Assembly: GCF_022549785.1 (NCBI RefSeq)
Contig: NZ_JAKZGO010000017.1
Location: forward strand, 36,180 to 100,179
Reading direction: 5' to 3'
Source of the DNA: Belliella alkalica
GTDB taxonomy: Bacteria; Bacteroidota; Bacteroidia; Cytophagales; Cyclobacteriaceae
Length of the DNA stretch: 64,000 bases
In this document: piece by piece, positions 58,118-64,000 of the stretch
Layout: every line of letters starts with the position of its first letter
Numbering within the stretch: position 1 is the stretch's first letter
Position numbers and translations under genes: made by a program
The notes under the pieces: generated by a model
Seen by the model: only the letters and a program-made list of their open reading frames with translations
What the model was told of the DNA's origin: nothing
The model's database searches: none

Positions 58118-58506
58118 TTCAATTCTTTTTTTGAATTGTAAATAGATTTAATGTAATTGTTCAGTTTAAGAGATAATGTGTCTGAAACTGATTTAACCTC
58201 CAAAAACTCCTCCTTTGTAATAATTTCTCTTTCCAGCATAAGACTTAACCAATGATTGATCGATTCAAACATTGAACCTCTACTATTGTATAAAAATCTA
58301 ACCCTATCTAAATAGTGGTAGCGTCCATAAGACTCCGCAATATTTGCTCCTATAGAATCGGTAGACTCAATAAACTGATCGCCAATAATTTTTCGATTTT
58401 GCCAAGTCATTTTTGAATATATTACCCAAGCGAGCTTCGAAAGCTCTCTAGCCAATTTATAGACCTCTAGATCCTCTAATTTTATATAACCCTTTTTATC
58501 TTCCAT
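58114..58506 (-). CDS. Four-helix-bundle protein (23S rRNA IVS/S23 family)
   Basis: 130 residues from the ATG at 58506 (MEDKKGYIKLEDLEVYKLA); a TTG seven codons upstream is possible. The family signatures are seen: LEVYKLARELSKLAW, DQFIESTDSIGANIAESYGRYHYLDRVRFLYNSRGSMFESINHWL. Members form small pentameric alpha bundles. Some are encoded in 23S rRNA intervening sequences; others (Avd) accompany diversity-generating retroelements. No reverse transcriptase is present here. It sits between the RND pump and channel genes, its stop overlapping the channel start, and is flanked by oppositely oriented repeat arrays. Its role in efflux, if any, is unknown. Confidence 0.88.
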   Translation of the reverse strand: MEDKKGYIKLEDLEVYKLARELSKLAWVIYSKMTWQNRKIIGDQFIESTDSIGANIAESYGRYHYLDRVRFLYNSRGSMFESINHWLSLMLEREIITKEEFLEVKSVSDTLSLKLNNYIKSIYNSKKELK

Positions 58507-58532
58507 AATATCAAATTTTTCTACCAAACAAC

Positions 58533-58690
58533 TGATTACTAAACCAATATCAAGAAATATCTAACCCACCTCCCGAAGGGCAGGTATCTATTAATATCTT
58601 TTTAAGATCCTCAATCCCTTTCCCAAAACCAACCAAACGACTGATATCAAGACCAATATCTACCAATATCAAATATCAACTAATATCAAA
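58533..58690. repeat. CCAATATC-type repeat arrays between pump and four-helix-bundle genes
   Basis: Two groups of units (58541-58606 and 58641-58689; e.g. accaatatctaccaatatc) in the opposite sense to the array at 58005. Between them is a small symmetry, acctcccgaagggcaggt (58567-58584), like a terminator stem. They fill the gap between the pump stop and the next gene. Confidence 0.7.
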
Positions 58691-58693
58691 ATC

Positions 58694-61600
58694 CTAATTT
58701 TTACCAACTTGAAACTCCTTAAATTTCCCATAAAGCACCGGAACAATAAACAGTGAAATCAATGCCACGGTCATCCCCCCAAAAGCTGGAATAGCCATTG
58801 GGATCATGATGTCAGAACCTCTTCCTGAACTTGTGAGAACTGGCAATAGAGCCAATAAAGTAGTAGCTGAGGTCATCAGACAGGGCCTTACTCTTTTCAG
58901 GCCAGCTTCCAAAACTGCTTTTCGGACTTCCTTGACATTCTCAGGCTGGATTCTTTCAAAACTTTGTTTCAAGTATGTACCCATCACAACCCCATCATCT
59001 GTGGCAATACCAAAGAGGGCAATGAAACCTACCCAAACTGCCACAGAAAGGTTGAATGTCCGCATTTGAAAGAGTTCCCGCATGTTGGTTCCCATGAAAC
59101 TGAAATCAAAGAACCAACCCTGACCATATAACCAAAGCATCAGAAAACCTCCCGAAAAGGCCATGGCTATGGCTGAGAAAATCATCAAGACCATGGCAGT
59201 AGACCTGAACTGCAAATACAAGATCAAGAAGATCACCGCTAATGAAAGGGGAATGACAATGGCCAATCGTTTTTCAGCGCGGATTTGATTTTCATAGCTT
59301 CCAGAGAAGGTATAGGAGACTCCTGCCGGCACTTCCAATTCTCCAGAATTTATCTTCTTTATAATAAAATCCTTGGCATTATCCACTACGGTTCCTTCGG
59401 CAAAACCATCTCTTTTATCAAACAGGACATAGCCCACCAAGAAGGTATTTTCGCCTCGAATCATCATCGGACCTGGACGGTAGTTGATTTCTGCCAATTG
59501 ACCCAAAGGAATCTGAGCACCTGTGGGTGTGCTGACCAAAATTCGTCTCAAAGCCTCAGGATCGTCCCTGTATTCCCTCGCATACCTCGCCCTGATGGCA
59601 TACCGCTCCCTTCCTTCTACTGTAGTACTCAGCGTCATTCCTCCAATAGCCACTTCTATAAATTCCTGCACATCGGCAATATTCAGCCCGTACCTACCCA
59701 ATTGGGTTCTATCCAGATCGATTTCCATATATGGCTTACCTAGGGATCGGTCAGCAAATACTGCCTCAGATTTGACTGAAGGTACTTCTTTGAGCAGTGA
59801 TTCCAGTTTGAGACTGAAATTCTCAATTGTCTCCAAATCTGGCCCATAGACTTTCATACCCATTGGCGCTCGCATCCCTGTCTGCAACATCACCAATCGG
59901 GTTTCGATAGGCTGTAGCTTTGGCGCAGAAGTTACTCCAGGAAGGTTTGAAGTACGGATTTGTATTTCATCCCAGATATCATCTGGCGTTTGGATTTCAT
60001 CCCTCCATTGACGGAAGTATTGTCCTTTTCTTTCATCGGAAACCAAGTATTTGGAAATATTTCGAGTTATTGCCCTTCTTTGGGCTTCTTCCATGTAATT
60101 CTTGTCATCATCCCAAATGGCACCATCGCTACGATCATACCACCAGTATTTATCATTGACCAGTACCTGATAATTGCCGTCTCTATTGACCTTGAACCTG
60201 AGTTTGCGGGCATCATCATCTTGCAGGTACTCGGTTTTGTAATTGATGATGTTTTCGTACATGGACATAGGCGCCGGATCCAATGGGCTCTCTGCTCTTC
60301 CAGCTTTTCCAACCACCATTTCCACTTCAGGAATCGCCTGAACCAGCATATCCAGTTGCTTCACTATCTGCATATTGGCCTCCACACCTGAATGTGGCAT
60401 AGAAGTCGGCATCAATAGAAAAGACCCCTCGTTCAATGCAGGCATAAACTCTTTGCCCATCCCCGGAAGTGCATGTGTAAGTCCAGACCAAACAGAAGTA
60501 GTCCGTATATTCCAGCCTACTTGGTCAAAACCCTTGGCGACAAAGCCAAAAATGCTATTGAACCCTAACCAGACATTTGCGGCAAAGAGAATGATCAATG
60601 CAGGAAGCAAAAGAAATACCCTCGCATGCTCCAGGCACCATTTCAACATGTGGGCATAGAAGCGGATAAATAAAGAGAAAAGTCCCAAAACCAAACCCAA
60701 GACTAAGGCAATGAAAAGAAAATTCACAAATACTGATTGCGTCAGTCCTAATGGCCTCCATTCAAAAGCCAGTAAAACGGAAACAGCCACGACAGCAATC
60801 AACATGGCTATCTGATTTTTATATTTCCCGTTTTGTGTCTGCTTTGGAAAGAAATGATGGATCAATTGATTGGCTGCAAAGGCCAACAAAACCCATCCTG
60901 CCCAAGGGAAATAGAACAACAAAATCAAGCCAGCAAAAGCCATCAGGAAATTGAGGATTGTTCTGTAATTTTTAGATTTGACTTTGGCTCCAAAAACCCA
61001 ATGGGCAAAGGCTGGCATAAATACCAAAGTGAAAATCAAAGCCGCTATCAAAGCGAAAGTCTTGGTGTAAGCCAAAGGACCGAAAAGTTTGCCTTCTGCC
61101 GCTTGGAGCGTGAATACAGGTAAGAAACTCACAATCGTAGTCATCACTGCAGTCAGGATTGCCGAACTCACTTCAGTAGTAGCTTCATATATTATCTGAA
61201 GTTTGGTTTTTTTATCCCCTGATTCTTCGAGATGGCGGAGAATATTTTCATTTAGAATAATCCCCAAATCCACCATTGTTCCAATGGCAATGGCAATCCC
61301 TGAAAGTGCCACAATATTGGCATCCACGCCCACATACTTCATCATGATAAAGCACATCAAAACAGCCAAAGGCAGAAGTGCAGAAATCAAGAGGGAAGCC
61401 CTGAGGTTATACACCATCACCATGATCACAATAATGGTAATCAGGATTTGAAGACTGATGGCTTCATTGAGGGTGCTCAAGGTTTCTTTTATCAGACCCG
61501 AACGATCATAAAAAGGCACTATGGTCACTTTAGAAACCGTACCATCTTCCAGAGTTTTGGTAGGAAGACCTGGAGAGATCTCTTCAATTTTGGCTTTGAT

Positions 61601-62563
61601 GGCATCGATGACTTGTAAAGGATTGTCTCCGTATCGGGCCACCACTACCCCACCTACTGCTTCCGCACCTCCTTTGTCCAATATTGCTCTTTCAGCACGG
61701 CTTGCAGGCCCGATGTTGACTTTGGCGATGTCTTTGATGCGCAAGGGAACGTTGTTGCTCACTTTTACCACGGCTTTTTCGATATCCTCCAGAGACTTCA
61801 CATAGCCCAGTCCACGGACGATAAACTCCACCTGATTAATTTCCATGGTATTGGCACCAATGTCCAGATTGGATTGCTTGATGGCGTTCATTACCTGCAT
61901 CATGGAGACATTGTGGGCTTTCATGGCTACAGGATCGAGGTCAACTTGGTATTCCTTCACATGACCGCCGATGCTGGCCACTTCTGCGACACCTTCTGTA
62001 CCCGCCAATCCATAGCGCACATAGTAATCTTGGATACTTCTGAGTTCGTGCAAATCCCATCCACCTGCCGGATTACCATTTTCATCTCTGCCTTCAAGCG
62101 TATAAAAGTACACCTGTCCCAATCCGGTTGCATCCGGTCCAAGTTTGGGTTGAACACCCTCGGGAAGGAGCCCTGATGGCAAAGAGTTGAGTTTTTCCAG
62201 AATCCTTGACCGGCTCCAGTAAAACTCTATTTCCTCTTCGAAGATGATATAGATGGAAGAAAAGCCAAACATAGAAGTGCTTCGGATGGATTTCACCCCA
62301 GGCATACCAAGTAGTGAAGTAGTCAAAGGATAGGTAATCTGATCTTCGACATCCTGAGGAGAACGTCCCATCCAATCGGTAAAGACGATCTGCTGGTTTT
62401 CCCCGATATCTGGAATGGCATCTACTGGTACAGGGTCGTTGGGCAGGAAGCCAGTGTTCCAGTTGAATGGAGCAGTCACTATCCCCCATGCCACTACAAG
62501 GACGAGTAGTATGACTGTGACCAGTTTATTTTCGAGAAAGAATTTTATTGTTTTATTAAGCAT
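58694..62563 (-). CDS. CusA/CzcA-family heavy-metal RND efflux pump
   Basis: The proton-driven inner-membrane pump of a tripartite exporter. 1289 residues from the ATG at 62563 (MLNKTIKFFLENKLV); a TTG 45 bases upstream adds no family sequence. RND features: DWMGRSPQDVEDQITYPLTTSLLGMPGVKSIRSTS, a charged TM4 (GTMVDLGIILNENILRHLEE), and GIATDDGVVMGTYL near the end. MLQTGMRAPMGMKVYGPD and FLLMPTSMPHSG are Met-rich where CusA carries its copper path, favouring Cu(I)/Ag(I). It is about 240 residues longer than E. coli CusA, with extra hydrophobic segments near 540-690 and an insert near 790-860. Confidence 0.93.
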   Translation of the reverse strand: MLNKTIKFFLENKLVTVILLVLVVAWGIVTAPFNWNTGFLPNDPVPVDAIPDIGENQQIVFTDWMGRSPQDVEDQITYPLTTSLLGMPGVKSIRSTSMFGFSSIYIIFEEEIEFYWSRSRILEKLNSLPSGLLPEGVQPKLGPDATGLGQVYFYTLEGRDENGNPAGGWDLHELRSIQDYYVRYGLAGTEGVAEVASIGGHVKEYQVDLDPVAMKAHNVSMMQVMNAIKQSNLDIGANTMEINQVEFIVRGLGYVKSLEDIEKAVVKVSNNVPLRIKDIAKVNIGPASRAERAILDKGGAEAVGGVVVARYGDNPLQVIDAIKAKIEEISPGLPTKTLEDGTVSKVTIVPFYDRSGLIKETLSTLNEAISLQILITIIVIMVMVYNLRASLLISALLPLAVLMCFIMMKYVGVDANIVALSGIAIAIGTMVDLGIILNENILRHLEESGDKKTKLQIIYEATTEVSSAILTAVMTTIVSFLPVFTLQAAEGKLFGPLAYTKTFALIAALIFTLVFMPAFAHWVFGAKVKSKNYRTILNFLMAFAGLILLFYFPWAGWVLLAFAANQLIHHFFPKQTQNGKYKNQIAMLIAVVAVSVLLAFEWRPLGLTQSVFVNFLFIALVLGLVLGLFSLFIRFYAHMLKWCLEHARVFLLLPALIILFAANVWLGFNSIFGFVAKGFDQVGWNIRTTSVWSGLTHALPGMGKEFMPALNEGSFLLMPTSMPHSGVEANMQIVKQLDMLVQAIPEVEMVVGKAGRAESPLDPAPMSMYENIINYKTEYLQDDDARKLRFKVNRDGNYQVLVNDKYWWYDRSDGAIWDDDKNYMEEAQRRAITRNISKYLVSDERKGQYFRQWRDEIQTPDDIWDEIQIRTSNLPGVTSAPKLQPIETRLVMLQTGMRAPMGMKVYGPDLETIENFSLKLESLLKEVPSVKSEAVFADRSLGKPYMEIDLDRTQLGRYGLNIADVQEFIEVAIGGMTLSTTVEGRERYAIRARYAREYRDDPEALRRILVSTPTGAQIPLGQLAEINYRPGPMMIRGENTFLVGYVLFDKRDGFAEGTVVDNAKDFIIKKINSGELEVPAGVSYTFSGSYENQIRAEKRLAIVIPLSLAVIFLILYLQFRSTAMVLMIFSAIAMAFSGGFLMLWLYGQGWFFDFSFMGTNMRELFQMRTFNLSVAVWVGFIALFGIATDDGVVMGTYLKQSFERIQPENVKEVRKAVLEAGLKRVRPCLMTSATTLLALLPVLTSSGRGSDIMIPMAIPAFGGMTVALISLFIVPVLYGKFKEFQVGKN

Positions 62564-62617
62564 AGTTTCTGAAACTAACTTTTCTTTAATCTGAAATACT
62601 TCATTCAAGTAGAAACA

Positions 62618-62652
62618 GATATTTATGGATACTAGATATTATTGGATATTAC
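62618..62652. repeat. GATATTGG-type repeat upstream of the pump gene
   Basis: agatatttatggatact then agatattattggatatta: three to four degenerate units about 55 bases before the pump start codon, so within its leader or promoter region. Confidence 0.6.
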
Positions 62653-62707
62653 TGACTAGCAGCAAGCCTTAAACTAAAATTTGAAAGGAGATAAAAGATT
62701 GGGGAAT

Positions 62708-62740
62708 AGACCTGTCAGGTTTTGAAAACCTGACAGGTCT
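62708..62740. repeat. 33-bp perfect palindrome
   Basis: agacctgtcaggtttt at 62708-62723, one central G, then its exact reverse complement to 62740. It lies in the gap between the HYC_CC_PP stop and the pump start, so it may terminate or attenuate transcription. The sequence resembles dispersed palindromes common in Bacteroidota gaps and the arm of the terminator at 49191. Confidence 0.8.
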
Positions 62741-62851
62741 TCAACCTTTAAATCCTTCAAAATTTACTCTTCATCAAGAAGAAAATTCTAATTCTCTTTG
62801 AGCCTTAGTGACTTTGTGGTAATTCAAACCACACTCATTAGAAAGAAAAAA

Positions 62852-63232
62852 TCATATCAGGAATACCTGACAAAAAATATAAATCGGTGTATTTTGTAAT
62901 GTTGGAGGTGAGGAATCAGCAAAAGTTGTCACCTCTTTATCATTGTTCCTTACTTTGAACAATTCCGTATTAAAGGCCAAATCTACATAATCAAAACCAA
63001 AAGGTTGAAAATTCAAAACTGTAGAGAGTTGCTGTTCAGTATTCGGAAGTTCCAAATTGGAAATGTCATCACAACAACCTTGCATGGGAGTATTGGACTC
63101 ACAGCAGGTTTTGTATTCAGCAAAAACATTGATCCTTTGGAAGTCATCTCCACAGAAATGCATGGAATAGCTCAGCCCTGCGTTAAAAAACACATAGAAT
63201 GCAAGGAGTGCTATTTTGATAAATGACTTCAC
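62852..63232 (-). CDS. HYC_CC_PP family small secreted Cys-rich protein
   Basis: 126 residues. A signal-like N-terminus (about 5-22) is followed by the family motifs: HFCGD (H25, C27), CC at 43-44, CC at 53-54, and SSPP at about 107-110, with an aromatic end. The named family (HYC...CC...PP) is Bacteroidota-specific and is often found before RND metal-efflux operons, as here. The spaced His/Cys residues suggest periplasmic metal binding or sensing, by inference. It is first in the direction of transcription, 288 bases before the pump gene. Confidence 0.82.
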   Translation of the reverse strand: MKSFIKIALLAFYVFFNAGLSYSMHFCGDDFQRINVFAEYKTCCESNTPMQGCCDDISNLELPNTEQQLSTVLNFQPFGFDYVDLAFNTELFKVRNNDKEVTTFADSSPPTLQNTPIYIFCQVFLI

Positions 63233-63249
63233 GATTGATTAATACGAAA

Positions 63250-63257
63250 CAAAGATA
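63250..63257 (-). promoter_or_regulatory. Likely -7 element for the HYC_CC_PP/efflux genes
   Basis: On the minus strand TATCTTTG, a full match to TAnnTTTG, 17 bases before the start codon. The -33 region shows only a TTTA-like partial match. Confidence 0.45.
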
Positions 63258-63365
63258 CTAAAGTTGTGAGAAGTAAATGTATAAAATTTATGTTGGATTT
63301 TATACAGAATGGTTAAATGAGCAAATTATCACGATTTAACTATTAATGTATTTAAATAAAAAAAA

Positions 63366-63516
63366 ATATGATTATCCGCAATCATGCCATTAATCAATTA
63401 AACGATTGTTTTTTGGCAAACTGATACTAATAGATATTGGATATTTATTGATATTGGTTCGAAATCACAGGCTATTTCAATTATTTAGATTCTACTGGTA
63501 TGAAAACGGATATACA
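63366..63516 (+). mobile_element. Dispersed 150-bp MITE-like element, copy C
   Basis: 151 bases, nearly identical to copy A (25876) with roughly ten differences and in the same orientation. It has the same imperfect terminal inverted repeats and GATATTGG core, with no open frame. It lies 134 bases upstream of the HYC_CC_PP start, i.e. at the promoter side of the efflux cluster. The flanks are A-rich and show no clear direct repeat. Confidence 0.65.
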
Positions 63517-63823
63517 CAAAAAATTAAATTATTAGACTTTGAAGCAAACAATTACCATATCAATAGAAAAGTTCAATAGTCTTAATCAATCCAAAAAACT
63601 TAGACCCCCTTAATCAAACCTTCGAGGTTTCCCCCTTGTCTTTCTGCTAAATTTTTAAGTCTAAACATCCTTCATCACTGCGGCCAATCCAAAAAAAACA
63701 ATACCATCACATATTTCTCCCAGTTTAAAAACCTTACGCGGCTCTGCGTGAACCATCCCTTTCCCCAAAAATCTGCGCCCCTCTGCATTCTTGGCGAGAT
63801 CTTTCAGCCTGGGGTTTAAACGC
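63517..63823. other. Non-coding gap before the rRNA operon end
   Basis: No gene seen in 300 bases. It contains a small hairpin (aaacc-ttcga-ggttt, 63616-63630) and phrases such as ttacgcggctctgcgtgaacc that recur in gaps of Bacteroidota genomes (recollection, not searched). Confidence 0.5.
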
Positions 63824-63860
63824 AAAAAAGCCAGTCGCGAATGCTATCGTGACTGGCTTT
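63824..63860 (-). terminator. Terminator of the rRNA operon
   Basis: On the minus strand aaagccagtc pairs with gactggcttt, the stem extended by CGA/TCG with one mismatch, then a T run. It lies just past the 5S gene. Confidence 0.88.
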
Positions 63861-63867
63861 GAATAAT

Positions 63868-63977
63868 GTGGCGGCGACCTACTCTCCCGGGTGTAACCCC
63901 AGTACCATCGGCGCTGCAGGGCTTAACTTCTCTGTTCGGGATGGGAAGAGGTGGGACCCCTGCGCTAGGCCGCCTAA
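63868..63977 (-). rRNA. rrf: 5S ribosomal RNA
   Basis: About 108-110 bases on the minus strand. The diagnostic loop CCCGAACAGAGAAGTTAAGC and the end helix (GGCGGCC near 63977 pairing with GCCGCC near 63870) are present. 23S and 16S genes should lie beyond the right edge. Exact ends are approximate by a few bases. Confidence 0.95.
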
Positions 63978-64000
63978 ATCTTTGGACTTTTTGATATAGC

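Noticed and set aside
58114..58690. Diversity-generating retroelement (S23/Avd-like protein next to repeats)
   Set aside because: No reverse transcriptase and no template/variable repeat pair with adenine-specific changes is in the window.
54598..58690. CRISPR array
   Set aside because: The GATATTGG units are short, degenerate, in both senses and lack regular unique spacers; no cas gene is nearby.
54852..62489. Many plus-strand open frames of 70-150 codons opposite the efflux genes
   Set aside because: They are antisense shadows of strong family matches, with no signatures of their own.

Overview
The window looks like chromosomal DNA from a low-GC member of the phylum Bacteroidota, most likely order Cytophagales (Cyclobacteriaceae-like; the family is an inference). 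The support is type IX secretion genes (sprA, porU, porV), Bacteroidota-restricted families (DUF4292, DUF4837, DUF4494, the HYC_CC_PP family), candidate promoters of the TTTG-N19-TAnnTTTG type, and a Thermus-like long isocitrate dehydrogenase. The right edge holds the 3' end of an rRNA operon: a 5S gene and its terminator on the minus strand.

Layout. 1-2.6 kb: a short-chain dehydrogenase and NADP-isocitrate dehydrogenase, both minus strand. 2.6-5.6 kb: a newly noticed 57-residue membrane ORF, enoyl-CoA hydratase, a polysaccharide flippase and dUTPase. 5.7-24.7 kb: a long plus-strand run of cell-envelope and housekeeping genes (TPR protein, DUF4292 lipoprotein, EnvC-like protein, TatA, GatA, LysM lytic transglycosylase, DUF4837 lipoprotein, malic enzyme, RuvA, the giant T9SS translocon SprA, glycine cleavage H protein, VanZ-like). 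24.7-27 kb: two TonB paralogues separated by a 0.9 kb non-coding, repeat-bearing spacer. 27.3-32.7 kb (minus): YicC-type RNase, a propeller/beta-barrel protein and a FAD oxidoreductase. 32.8-39.9 kb (plus): a tightly overlapping operon of MBL hydrolase, PssA, PorU, PorV and a zinc-site-less M16 protein, followed by a decayed remnant resembling the M16 3' end. 40.1-42.4 kb (minus): a small sugar/surface cluster (FdtA-like isomerase, GNAT/FemAB-like, GT2). 42.5-53.8 kb: mixed housekeeping, transport and signalling genes.

53.8-63.2 kb (minus): a heavy-metal (probably copper) efflux cluster. In transcription order it is a HYC_CC_PP protein, CusA-like RND pump, four-helix-bundle protein, TolC-like channel, CusB-like adaptor and a His-rich DUF2911 lipoprotein.

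The most unusual signal is a layer of repeats over that cluster. A ~150-bp element with imperfect terminal inverted repeats occurs three times (25876, 54441, 63366), all in the same orientation. Two copies bracket the efflux cluster, and one copy is framed by a 13-bp direct repeat. A second repeat type, short runs of GATATTGG-like units, fills several gaps of the cluster, flanks the four-helix-bundle gene in inverted orientation and continues into the signal-peptide codons of the TolC gene. This could be an undescribed non-autonomous mobile element or cassette family. No transposase is visible in the window.
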